A stretch of 64,000 bases of DNA, from contig CM060109.1 in the NCBI GenBank assembly GCA_030522415.1, forward strand, positions 1,211,001 through 1,275,000, given 5' to 3'. The notes under the pieces were generated by a model. It ran no database searches. It was not told the origin of the DNA and saw only the letters and a list, made by a program, of their open reading frames with translations. The position numbers and the translations under genes are program-made. Of the stretch, positions 33,710 through 43,544 are shown one piece after another. Source of the stretch: Channallabes apus. Lineage: Eukaryota > Chordata > Actinopteri > Siluriformes > Clariidae. The number at the start of each line of letters is the position of its first letter. Position 1 is the stretch's first letter.

Positions 33710-34049
33710 TGTCACGTTTCCTTCTTCTAACGAGTCTGTGTCTGGAGTGTGTGCGTGGCATGACTGCGGAGGCGAGCTGACGGTTTCACAAAATCCTTTA
33801 TTTAACATCCAAAGGAAAACAAACGTCCAAACACAAACTAAGGCTTAAATTTAACTGAAGCTAGACGCCTGACTGAACTTCAGCCAGGCTATTTATACTA
33901 AACATAAAATCAAACATAATTAGTCTTCCCTCGGTTCAGGTGAGCTTCTTACGTCACCTGACCGAGGTGCATACTGGGAAATGAAGTAAAACTAGCATAA
34001 CCAAAACTACAAACGAAAATATAAACGGGCGTTAGGCGCCCTCTAGGGG

Positions 34050-35075
34050 TTAACCGCCACAGTACTGCCCCCCCAAAAAAATGCTCCTCCGGAGCATCAC
34101 CGGAGGCCCCGGGCACCCACCCCACAGTACTACCTTCGGCCTCCCGACCAGGAGGCTGGGTGACGGGACCGGAGACGTGCTCTGCGGCTGCTGGGCTGGA
34201 GACGTGCTCGGCGGTGGCAGAGCTGGAGACGTGCTCGGCCGTGGCAGAGCTGGAGACGTGCTCGGCCGTGGCAGAGCTGGAGACCTGCTCGGCCGTGGCA
34301 GAGCTGGAGACCTGCTCGGCCGTGGCAGAGCTGGAGACGTGCTCGGCCGTGGCAGAGCTGGAGACGTGCTCGGCCGTGGCAGAACGGTCATTGCGCTCGA
34401 CGGCGGCGTTGGAGCTGTCACTGCGCTCGACTGCGGCGTTGGAGCGGTCACTGGGCTCGACGACGGCGTTGGAGCGGTCACTGCACTCGACGACGGCGTT
34501 GGAGCGGTCACTGCGCTCGACGGCGGCGTTGGAGCGGTCACTGCGCTCGACTGCGGCGTTGGAGCGGTCACTGCGCTCGACTGCGGCGTTGGAGCGGTCA
34601 CTGCGCTCGACTGCGGCGTTGGAGCGGTCACTGCGCTCGACTGCGGCGTTGGAGCGTGCAGTGCGCTCGCCAGCGGCGTGGGAGCGTGCAGTGCACTTGT
34701 CGGCTCCACGTCGTCCTCAAAGCCGGGAGGCGGCGGCAGAACAGGTGCGTCGGTCAGCGGCTGCTGACACGCTAACTCGCTGTCCACGAAGCCGGGAGAC
34801 GGCGGCAGAACAGGTGCGTCGATCAGCGGCTGCTGACACGCTAACTCGCTGTCCACGAAGCCGGGAGGTGGCGTTGGAGCGTGCAGTGCGCTCACCCGCG
34901 GCGTCGTTGGCTCATCGTCGTCCATGCTGCATCGCTCGTGCACCTCTTCCTCCGCGAGGGGTTTTGGCAGTGGCAGGAGTGGGAGTGCATCGTCCAGATC
35001 CGAGAGAGGACTCGCTTCCGGGACCACGGCCTGGTTCTCCTGAATCTGAACGAGCTGCAGTTGGAGCTGCCGCAC
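34050..35075 (-). CDS. Proline-rich repeat protein of the 33.7-36.1 kb LTR element
   Basis: 341 open codons: a coiled-coil start (QLQLQLVQIQENQAVVPEAS), then DELACQQPL/DAPVLPPPPGF repeats, nine or so SSAVTAPTPQ decapeptides encoded by a 30-bp array (34387-34660), and eight LPRPSTSPA nonapeptides encoded by a 27-bp array (34195-34385). The frame runs into the 3' LTR. No catalytic motif. Both arrays are open on the plus strand too, so openness alone is weak evidence. The most likely role is a Gag-like or structural protein; function unknown. Confidence 0.4.
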   Translation of the reverse strand: MRQLQLQLVQIQENQAVVPEASPLSDLDDALPLLPLPKPLAEEEVHERCSMDDDEPTTPRVSALHAPTPPPGFVDSELACQQPLIDAPVLPPSPGFVDSELACQQPLTDAPVLPPPPGFEDDVEPTSALHAPTPLASALHAPTPQSSAVTAPTPQSSAVTAPTPQSSAVTAPTPQSSAVTAPTPPSSAVTAPTPSSSAVTAPTPSSSPVTAPTPQSSAVTAPTPPSSAMTVLPRPSTSPALPRPSTSPALPRPSRSPALPRPSRSPALPRPSTSPALPRPSTSPALPPPSTSPAQQPQSTSPVPSPSLLVGRPKVVLWGGCPGPPVMLRRSIFLGGQYCGG

Positions 35076-35691
35076 CTGCTCGCGCAGGTCCCGAATGCAC
35101 TCCCGATTGAGCTCTGCCCACTGCCAGTAGAATCCCCCCGCGTCGCCGTGTTGCAGCGGTGCACAAACCTCCGTGCTCAGCTCCGGCGGCGGGGAGGGGG
35201 GGAAGCGCGCTGTCTACACCGCATCGCCCCTGCGCGTCTTCCTCCGCGACGCGTTCAGGCAGTGACCGGGGGAGGAGTGCATCGTCCAGATCCGGGAGGG
35301 GGATCGCTTCCGGGACTACAGGCTGGTTCTCCCGAACCTGGACGAACTGCAGTTGGAGCTGCAGCACCTGGTCGCGCAGGTCGCGAATGCACTCCTCGTT
35401 GCGCTCTGCCCACTGCCTGTAGAACTCTTCCATCTCTCCCTCGGCCGCTACACCCACCTGCTTTTCCGCCTCCTCGGCGTACCTGCAGTTCTCCCCGCTT
35501 GGCCAGAATTCTGTCTCGCCGCGCTCCTCGCTGTCCTCCAGCACACCCTCCTGCTCGATCAGCAAGCTGCACTCCCAGCTGCGATACAGCCACTCTTCCT
35601 CGCTGTCCATCAGCCAGTTCGCCAGCTCGGGCGAGATGGTATCCGCGCCCCCCCCCAAAATAATCCAGGGGGAAATCCTCCGCCATGCCAC
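35075..35691 (-). CDS. Acidic coiled-coil ORF of the same LTR element (frameshifted)
   Basis: Starting ~35 bp inside the 5' LTR boundary, a frame reads (after a G-run ambiguity at ~35650) SPELANWLMDSEEEWLYRSW..., a Trp/Glu-rich block, then MEEFYRQWAERNEECIRDLR and QLQLQFVQVRENQPVVPEA. This last part recurs out of frame in the adjoining ~300 bp (35073-35370), where it flows into the 34050-35075 frame. One tandem duplication plus frameshifts would have split one longer protein. It is Gag-like by position and composition only. Confidence 0.4.
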
Positions 35692-36068
35692 TTGGACGGT
35701 CTAGCTTTCTGTCACGTTTCCTTCTTCTAACGTGTCTGTGTCTGGAGTGTGTGCGTGGCATGACTGCGGAGGCGAGCTGACGGTTTCACAAAATCCTTTA
35801 TTTAACATCCAAAGGAAAACAAACGTCCAAACACAAACTAAGGCTTAAATGTAACTGAAGCTAGACGCCTGACTGAACTTCAGCCAGGCTATTTATACTA
35901 AACATAAAACCAAACATAATTAGTCTTCCCTCGGTTCAGGTGAGCTTCTTACGTCACCTGACCGAGGTGCATACTGGGAAATGAAGTAAAACTAGCATAA
36001 CCAAAACTACAAACGAAAATATAAACGGGCGTTAGGCGCCCTCTAGGGGTTAACCGTCACAGTAAATA

Positions 36069-36225
36069 CAGTGCTGTGAATACAAATTTGCCTCTTTCTG
36101 ATTTTTTTTTGCATATTCGCCACACTTAAATGTTTAAGATCAAACACATTTTAATATTACACAAAGATAACCTGAGTAAATACACAATGCACTTTTTAAA
36201 TGATGATTTCAATTATTAAAGGAGC
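36069..36225 (-). mobile_element. Diverged Tc1-type terminal fragment
   Basis: CAGTGCTGTGAATAC..., then 'caaacacatttt.atatta.acaaagataacc.gagtaaa.acacaatgca' follows the 49619 copy. It begins exactly at the edge of the LTR element's target duplication. Confidence 0.7.
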
Positions 36226-36720
36226 CATACAGACTCAATTTTGCATAAGTTAATATGATTCTTTAGGGTCCTAATGAAAAGTTTGTAATATACTTTAATT
36301 AAAAATTCTCAATTGTTGTGTAAAAAAACATTACTTTTACCTGGTAAAAAGTGGCTCTGTTCTCAGCAACCTGTTTCAGTACATGCTCCTTTAAATGTTA
36401 ATGACCTTTACTGAACCCGCCCCCCAGTTCTGTGGGGCGTGTCTTCACAATACAAGTGGGGTATAGCTTTGACAACAGTTAAAAATATTTAAAAAACTGT
36501 TAAAAATAATTTTACATGATGTTAGAATTATTTTATATATAAAGGAGTTATTTCTACTCTCTTGCTCTCTTCCTCATAGATCTGATATTAACGTGTTAAA
36601 TCTTCCCTGCTGCTTATCTTCCTGTCTCCTCTTGCATCTGTTCATTCATGCTCACCTTCCCATACTCTCTCTCTCCCTCTCTCTCTCTCTCTCTGTCTCC
36701 TTCCACTTATCTTCCTCTCC
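36226..36720. other. No gene recognised
   Basis: CT-rich microsatellite at ~36665-36700. Confidence 0.4.
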
Positions 36721-36722
36721 TT

Positions 36723-36925
36723 TGATTAAAATTCTAATTTTATTTGTCACATACACAGTCATACACAGTATGATATGCAGTGAAATGCTTATACGACAGT
36801 CAGTGACATTAAAAATAAAATAAATACGTAAGGAATAAATATCAATAAAAAGAAATACTAAAGAAAATAAATTTAACTAGTAAAATAGTTGTACAAATAT
36901 ACAATGTACAAATGAGGGCATAATA
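36723..36925 (-). mobile_element. L2 LINE 3' UTR fragment
   Basis: Complement reads 'gcatttcactgcatatcatactgtgtatgactgtgtatgtgac', as in the 3' ends at ~5000 and ~56060, then upstream UTR sequence. Confidence 0.8.
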
Positions 36926-36973
36926 AAAATCTTACAAAATATAGGGGATATATAAATATTATTATTATTTTTT

Positions 36974-37023
<50 letters not shown>

Positions 37024-37059
37024 CCCCTATATTTTGTAAGATTTTTATTATGCACTCAT
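36912..37059. repeat. Hairpin: 37-bp inverted arms around (TA)n
   Basis: 36912-36948 and 37023-37059 are complementary with one mismatch, separated by ~74 bases that include (TA)22. The arms derive from the L2 3' UTR. Confidence 0.85.
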
Positions 37060-37140
37060 ATTTATATATATATATATATATATAGTTATATATGTATATA
37101 AAATTTTTCATGTGAATCTGGTTGTAAAACTTTTTTTTGA

Positions 37141-37213
37141 CTTCCCAGACTGGGAATCGAACTCGAGTTGCTGCGCTGAGAGCGCCGTATCCTAACCACT
37201 AGACCACGGAGGA
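37141..37213 (-). tRNA. tRNA-Glu-like pseudogene (CTC)
   Basis: The minus strand reads GTGGTCTAGTGGTTAGGATA, CGGCGCTCTCA and GTTCGATTCC, following eukaryotic tRNA-Glu with anticodon CTC. The acceptor stem (TCCTCCG with TCTGGGA) and T stem are mispaired, so it is probably non-functional. Confidence 0.55.
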
Positions 37214-38415
37214 TTAATGGCTGCCGCTTGGAAATGCCGGCTATTCAACCCACGACCTTATACACGCGAAGCATTGTTTTTTTCGGGATCTCACCAGGAC
37301 ATTTACAATGGTTAATTTGTAGTAACATATGTCTATAGCACAGCCGTTTAGTCAAACATATTTATACCGATCTTTTGCTGTTAATAAACAGAGACCTTTC
37401 TGACAAACAACGTGTGTGTGTGTGTGTGTCTGTGTGTGTGAATGAGGCATATAGATGCCGGGAATAGGACAACATACACGCGAAGCATTGTGTGTGTGTG
37501 TGTGTGTGTGTGTTTGACTGAGTCTCTCCTTATGTCAGAAAAGCTTACCGAAGCATAGTGCATCGCCTCGTTACTAAACGAACTTTAGAAAAACTTTATA
37601 AATATGTAGTGCAAAAAAAGCATGTACCTTAAGCAGGAATCGAACCCGGGTCTCCCACGTGAAAGCACCGAATCCTAACCACTAGACCACCACACTACTG
37701 CAAGGCTGCTGCAACAAACAGCACACCACACTCATGTAGGTGCCATTTTGCTCCAGTGTAGAAAAAAAATGGCCGACGGCTCTTTTTTTCACTCGGGGCG
37801 GGACTTTGCTAAAACACCAGTGTCAATCAACTGTAGTAGGAGCGGCCTCTGAAAACTTTTGAAAACAGGCTGATTTCAGAAGGGGCATCTTATATTATTA
37901 AATTAAAAGAAAATCGCTGGGCGGCTCTTTATCACTGTAGAGTAGTTGTGTACACACTCTCCTAACACACAATGCAGTCCAAACAGCTTGAAAAAGTCCA
38001 TGTAGCACCGTAGGTGCCCTTTAAGGAAAAAAAACTGTCCAAACCTTCTGCAGAAGTTTAAAATAATGCTCTTACCCACTGTATAAATTACTTGCCTTTA
38101 TAATGTTTACAGAATTTCCACCAGAATACTTTTCTGCTTAGTTTTCTGATTTCGCGCTTAAGGAAGGCATTGGAGAATCCTGGGGAGGCAAAAGCACTGA
38201 CGCCATGAAGGATTTTCCACTTCATCTCGAACACTTAATCGACATCTTAGAGTGAGAGGACCGGAGATTCACCATGTCGCCTCAACACCAGAATCAGTTA
38301 AAAGAACTAAAATTGTGTGGTAAGGAAATTATTTTTCTTTAAGCTTTCATTAATTGAGTAAGAAGTGCACTTTCTCACAGTGACTGAGATAGGTTTAGCC
38401 TTGGATCTATCACAT
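37214..38415. other. Spacer around the tRNA-like relics
   Basis: (GT)n at 37411-37440 and 37490-37512. The phrase tacacgcgaagcattg occurs twice (~37261 and ~37472). No protein gene recognised. Confidence 0.45.
37627..37697 (-). tRNA. Second tRNA-Glu-like pseudogene
   Basis: The minus strand reads TGGTCTAGTGGTTAGGATTC, GGTGCTTTCACGT and CCCGGGTTCGATTCC. Internal promoter boxes are good, but the acceptor and anticodon stems do not pair. Confidence 0.5.
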
Positions 38416-38815
38416 TGTCAGGCCAACTAAAGCACCTCCGCCTACAACCATGGCGGAGACGAACTATAATTCCCAGCAGTCACGTTCCAGGTCACCTGAA
38501 TTCTAGATCACCTACACCCAGGTGCTTAAATAGGACTCAGCAACAGAGGGACTTCGCAAAGTATACGCTCTTGTGAGTTTTCCGGATGTTACCAAGCCTG
38601 TATTATCTTGATTGCCTTATTGTGTATGACCTGTATCCGTTTATTAGTTTGCGATTTCTTGCCTACCCTAGTTTGTGTGTTTTGCAGATCGACGAACCCT
38701 AGCCCGTTTTCTGACTACAACTATTGCTTACCCTTGTTTAAGTTATTTATTGTATAAATGTATAAAACCTTATCTGTTACCTGCACTTGCGTCCTCCCTA
38801 ATGTCACTCCTGACA
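38416..38815 (+). mobile_element. Solo LTR, 400 bp, with CACAT target duplication
   Basis: TGTCAGGCC...CTCCTGACA with terminal inverted TGTCAGG/CCTGACA. CACAT occurs at 38411-38415 and 38816-38820. A 'gcttaaatagg' box at ~38523 and Gypsy-like composition fit a solo LTR left by recombination. Orientation is assumed from the TG...CA order. Confidence 0.8.
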
Positions 38816-39005
38816 CACATGGGTAAGGGACCCATGAAGTACCCAAAAGTGCAAGGTGCATGAAAAGAGAGAGTGGGTACTTGTTTCGCCGGTTTATAAA
38901 ACTCTAGATCCGCAGCGGACACGCTTGGTGTAAGGACCCCCGGAGGTAAATCAAGTCAGGGTGCAAGGTAACAGTCAAGGGGACTGTAGTGTTCAGTGAG
39001 GTACC
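38816..39005. other. No gene recognised
   Basis: Unique-looking spacer. Confidence 0.4.
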
Positions 39006-39240
39006 ATGAGGTAGTTGTTGTTGTTGGTTTTTCGTCTGCTCCCGGCAAGGGGTCGCCACAGCGGAATATCCAGTCCGCACAACAACTTGGCACAGGTTTT
39101 ACGCTGGATGCCCTTCCTGACGCAACCCTCCCATTTTATCCGGGCTTGGGACCGGCACTGCATCCAGTGGCTGGGAGGTTTGGGCAAGGGCTGGGAATCG
39201 AACCCGGGCCTTCCGCATGGCAGGTGGCATGTGTAAATTG
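39006..39240 (-). mobile_element. Dispersed fish SINE-like repeat, minus strand
   Basis: 'gctcccggcaaggggtcgccacagcgga...cacaggttttacgctggatgcccttcctgacgcaaccctccca' is a very common fish repeat. Its minus-strand start carries a B-box-like gggttcgattccc. Confidence 0.7.
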
Positions 39241-40920
39241 TAAAGTAAAAATCATGGGTAACAGCAAAAAAAAAAAAAAAGATCTTGTGGAGTTCCTGCA
39301 GTAAAGATAACATCTAAATTATGTTTGAGAAATTCCAATGTTTGGAATTCCAGGGAAAATAAGAAAGAAAAAAATCAGGGGTCAGATGGAAGGAAAAACC
39401 CTCATGCACAGATCATGGACCTGGAAAACTGGAGCAGGTCGACAAATAGCTGTCAGATCCACATACATTGAGGACATACATTGGGGACACTTAGGAATTT
39501 AGACCAACTTCACATGAACCTAGAGAACTGCTCTGGTTTAAACTGGTAACAGACTTTCACAAAACTTAGTCAACTGGCCTGAAGACAAGTACATGATGTG
39601 AAATCCTGTTTGGAATAATCAACATAATCAGGAGTATGGGACTTTGATCACAATGTTGAGTGCAAACTGACAGGCGCCTTCACTGGTGAGAAGGGACATG
39701 ACAAACATATCTGCTTGAGGTTGAGGAAGCGCACAGAGAGGAAGAGAACACGATTGGAGAATGGCAGAAAAGATGAAGGAGCAGGGAGAGAGGACTGAAC
39801 TGAGGCGATGCGGCCTGAAGGGGAGAGTCAAAAAAAAATTTCCTACTAACACTTCTTACTCTGATCGCAATAAAGAAAAGCTTGCTATCTTTTTCAATGA
39901 TTTCTTGTATGATTAATAAAGCTATTTTTTTATCTTGGAAACATCCACTATAGGACATATGGACGTATGATCTTGAAGTATATCAGGAAAATGCCAACAA
40001 CCGAATTGCAGCTCCATGACAAACAAAATTAATTTTGCTACATTCTGTGCAGGTCATTCAGTCATTAACGCGTGTCAATTTGACTTTTTACAGGTGTACA
40101 TGATAAATTTAGATTTTTTGCTGTCTTATTTCTGCCCAGTAAATCTATTGGGGTGAAGATTTCATATGTAAATTAGGTATAAAACTCTTGAGACTAAACC
40201 AGTATTGAGCCTGAGGATTTCACTCTTGTGAAATGTAATCCGTTGCCCCTTTTGTACAGTATGTGTATGAATGGAAGCTCTTCAGCTGTGAGTTCAGTAA
40301 ATGCTACAATGATAGACAAATATATGCCTGTAAATACATTACACTGTATGGAACATATCTATTTTTTTTTTTTAGATAAACTCAGATGTGTAGTTAATGT
40401 AGATGTAAGCAATGTGCACATGAGAAAATATCACACAAGTGTCACACTAATGTCCCTAAGTTACAATAGGGACACCCCTAATGTGTCATTGGTTAAAGGT
40501 AATAAGGATAAGTAAAGAAAAAAATATTGGGCCTTTGAGTGACATGTGGTATGAATGAGAGTGATTGAAGATGAACCTTTTATCTGACATTACATTACAG
40601 CCACAGAGAAACAAATGCTGATGCAATGCTGTTAAATTATGTGGTAAAGTATGAAAGAACTGTATATACAGTATTACAGTACCTACAGTCACAAGACCTG
40701 GCCAGGCAGAAAATTAGGTTATCAGCATGCAAAGCCTTTTCTTTTCTTTTTTAATGATATTACTCACTAAAATGTATGGGCTAATGGCAAGCACGATGTA
40801 GGTTTAATAAAGGGAATTGAACTGGTGGTGGTCACCCCAAAGTAAAATTTTAGGTCCTACAAACTTCATACTGTATCTACCCGAGTCTTTAACTGAAATA
40901 ATTCCAGTGTTTAATTCTTT
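39241..40920. other. No gene recognised
   Basis: Several 60-95-codon frames exist but have no recognisable features. Confidence 0.4.
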
Positions 40921-40925
40921 ATTTT

Positions 40926-41560
40926 ACATTTACATTTACATTTAGGCATTTGGCAGACGCTCTTATCCAGAGCGACTTACAAAAAGTGCTTTAAAGTTAA
41001 CATCACTGGATACATACTTACACTGGGTTAACTAGGTTTATAACTAAGTGCCATTAGTCGAACACAACTGGGAAGAGATTTATTTATTTTAATTTTTTTT
41101 TTTCGCGGGGGGGGGGGGGGGGGGGGTTAGTCCAAGTACTGGAGAAACAGATGCGTCTTGAGTCGTCGTTTAAAGATAGTCAAAGTCTCTGCTGTACGGA
41201 CATCTAGAGGAAGTTCGTTCCACCACCTAGGTGCCAGAACAGAAAAGAGCCTGGATGAATGTCGCCCTCGATCCTTGAGAGATGGTGGGATGAGGCGAGC
41301 AGTGCTGGAGGATCAGAGGGGACGTGGTGCAGTGCGTGGTGTGATTAGAGCAGAGAGTGGGTGCAGGGCCATTTTTAGCTTTGTAGGCAAGCATCAGCAT
41401 TTTGAATTTGATGCGGGCAGCTACAGGAAGCCAGTGCAGGGAGCGGAGGAGTGGGGTGGTGTGGGAGAACTTGGGGAGGTTAAAAACGAAAAAATTTTTA
41501 AAGCTGTTGTTATGGTAAACATCAGCAACTTCTTATTGTCCAGGAGAACAAGGTCATAAA
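40926..41560 (-). mobile_element. 3' end of a CR1/L2-group LINE
   Basis: The minus strand reads LRSLHWLPVAARIKFKMLML (~41450-41390) and further decayed RT C-terminus (RPRATFIQALFCSGT.VVER), then the tail 'gtaagtcgctctggataaga/gcgtctgcc' and TAAATG repeats. Frameshifts are present. A 20-G run (41107-41126) interrupts the UTR. Confidence 0.75.
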
Positions 41561-42157
41561 GCAAGCCATATCATAGCTACAATTAGCACATACAAGTCAA
41601 GTCTTTAGGTCAAATTGTTTTGGAACAAGATATAACTTGGGATCCAAGTACAGTAGTAGTCCAAAATATTCTAAAAACAAATAATAAAATTGATGCCAAA
41701 GTTGAAATGTAAAAAGTAAAAGTGTTTTTACACTTTAAAGCAGAACAGTTATTTTGATCTATGCAATCCTGAAGGCCCCAGGGAGCTATACACTCATGGG
41801 AAGGGCCAACTTACACAGTGCACTTAGTTGAACTCCGGAAGCAAGAATCACCCATGTGTTTATATGCAGTACCAGAAACTGAGAAGGCAGATGGAGAATA
41901 AAGATATATAGTGGGTTACAGTAATTTGACATTTCTAGTTCCTCATGACCTTTCAGAATCTTTTGTACAGAAAAGCATCACATTTATTTGCAGCAGAGTG
42001 GTTAAAGTACAATGCTAAAACCCTGTAACTTTTTTTCAATACTGATACTTTGCCTACTGTTCAACAACTTTGTTCCCCTAGCATTGATCCACTGTAAGCG
42101 CCACTACAAAATCCGGGTACAAAATGAACGTGGATGGATCAGCATTTTGTGATACAG
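41561..42157. other. No gene recognised
   Basis: No supported coding sequence. Confidence 0.4.
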
Positions 42158-42708
42158 AAACAGCAGTTCCCTTTCAAAAGCAACACTCGATGCTGCATGA
42201 AAATGCTATGGGAAAAAGGTCTCCTTCACCGGTTGTTGAAGCATGTGTGTCAAACACGCCAAAAATTTGGCTTATATAGCCTCGGTCAGGTAACGTCATC
42301 TAATCAGGTACACCTCGAGGTTATAAATAGGTCTGAACCGGAAACATCCTCAGGTCAATTTTGACTGAAAGGATGTCCAGACACGCCTATAGTGCGGCAT
42401 TGGAGTGCAGCAGCATCTCGTTCCAACTTTTTCAGGGAACAGGGTTGCAGGAAATTAACCCAAGACATTCCCTTTTAAAAGGTACACTTGATGCTATGAA
42501 AAACGCTATGGGAATGAGAATACCAAAGCCGCCACACTGGAAGTGTCTGGACCCCAAGGTTGTGTAGCGTGTGCGCACAATCATCAAAGAGGTCTAGACC
42601 TGATTGTGGGATGCTGGCTCGAGGACCCATGAGACTGGAGTAGCATGGACATCCAAACTATAAAATCTGACAAATGTGTGCGGAGAGGACCAACGTACCG
42701 CATGACAC
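42158..42708 (-). mobile_element. DIRS right-end fragment
   Basis: It contains the inverted repeat (gttccctttc..cactcgatgctgc), TATA-like 'ggttataaatag', the internal complementary region and the last codons of the recombinase gene, collinear with positions 1-345 and ~80% similar by eye. It ends abruptly at ~42708 against Env-like sequence. Confidence 0.75.
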
Positions 42709-42997
42709 ACTAGGGCTAGATGGGTTACTAGTCGAGAGAGGTGGAGTGTGTAAGGTTTTAAACACTTCCTGTTGTTTCTATATACCTGACAATTCTCAGA
42801 ATATTAGTTACATCATAAACCACATGAAGAAGGCTTTGCAAACACCTCCCCAAGTAGAGTCTTGGATTATTTATTATTTATTATTATTTATTATTTGGAG
42901 TATCTGGTGTTATTTGCTGGCTTATAGTGTTCTACCAATTGTGATTATAGTTTTAATAGGCCTCTGTTTTGGCACCCTGTATGGATACAAGAACTAG
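42709..42997 (+). pseudogene. Retroviral envelope transmembrane-subunit fragment
   Basis: An open frame ending TAG at 42995-42997 contains, in order: a leucine-rich run with ERGGVC, the C-x6-CC motif (CKVLNTSCC) followed by FYIPDN, an amphipathic helix, and a long hydrophobic anchor (IIYYLLLFIIWSIWCY... to LIGLCFGTLYGY). This order is that of the TM subunit of gamma-type retroviral Env. The surface subunit, fusion peptide and most of the ectodomain are absent; upstream sequence is DIRS. No gag or pol is nearby. It is an endogenous-retrovirus remnant or captured env piece. Confidence 0.65.
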
Positions 42998-43380
42998 TTA
43001 TGAACACAGTAAAATATCAAATGCTGCAGCAGACTGACAGAACACTGACTTGACTGAAACTAATGGATTCCACACAAGGGGTATAACTGGGAAGACCCGA
43101 CTTCTGACTGGCCTAAAACACCAGGGGCCTCTCATGTACAAAGACTTGTGTTGAATTCATACTAAAACATTGCGTACGGACAAAGCTGTAAATGTGCGTA
43201 CGCACTAAAAAAATCTGATGTATGAAAGACTGCATACGCGGAATCCCACGCAGATACTCTTTGTACATCCGAATTAACGTGAAATTGAGCGCACATGCAT
43301 GAGCGCAAAACCCCTCCCTGCCTCCTCCCCCGTATAAATATGGTAATGACTCCACTTTGGCAAAACCAAACGAAAAAGCA

Positions 43381-43491
43381 ATGACAAAAGCAAGCAAGAA
43401 GAGAAACTTCACAGAATGTGAATTGGAGGTGCTCCTATCGGAGGTAGACCGGAGAAAAACTATTATTTGCAAGTTTGTCCTCCGGAATTAA
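43381..43491 (+). pseudogene. Harbinger Myb/SANT-like DNA-binding protein, N-terminal part
   Basis: ATG at 43381, 36 codons, TAA at 43489. KKRNFTECELEVLLSEVDRR is the first helix region of the SANT/Myb-like (trihelix-type) protein that Harbinger elements encode to guide the transposase to its ends. The remainder is missing, so it is truncated. Confidence 0.65.
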
Positions 43492-43544
43492 TAAAAAAAT
43501 AAATTAAATAAAAAACTTAGCTGGAATAATATCTTTAAATACAT

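Larger units (their letters stand above)
33710..36061 (-). mobile_element. Non-autonomous LTR retrotransposon coding only repeat-rich proteins
   Basis: Two 352-bp LTRs (plus-strand TGTCACG...CCGYCACA) at 33710-34061 and 35710-36061 differ by about four bases on inspection. GTAAAT flanks both sides (33704-33709 and 36062-36067), a 6-bp target duplication. The interior has no protease, RT or integrase signature. It consists of a coiled-coil-rich region, partly duplicated, and two arrays of short in-frame repeats. It would depend on another element for mobility. Confidence 0.85.

Noticed and set aside
34081..35110. Long plus-strand frames over the LTR element (228 and 316 codons)
   Set aside because: Opposite-strand shadows of the 27-bp and 30-bp arrays. 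The minus strand matches the LTR orientation chosen from the TG...CA ends and the coiled-coil start next to the 5' LTR.
40228..40515. 95-codon frame
   Set aside because: Biased, lacks any domain or splice context; treated as chance.
41107..41126. 20-G run as a functional G-quadruplex
   Set aside because: It interrupts a dead LINE UTR and may be a sequencing or assembly homopolymer; no context supports function.
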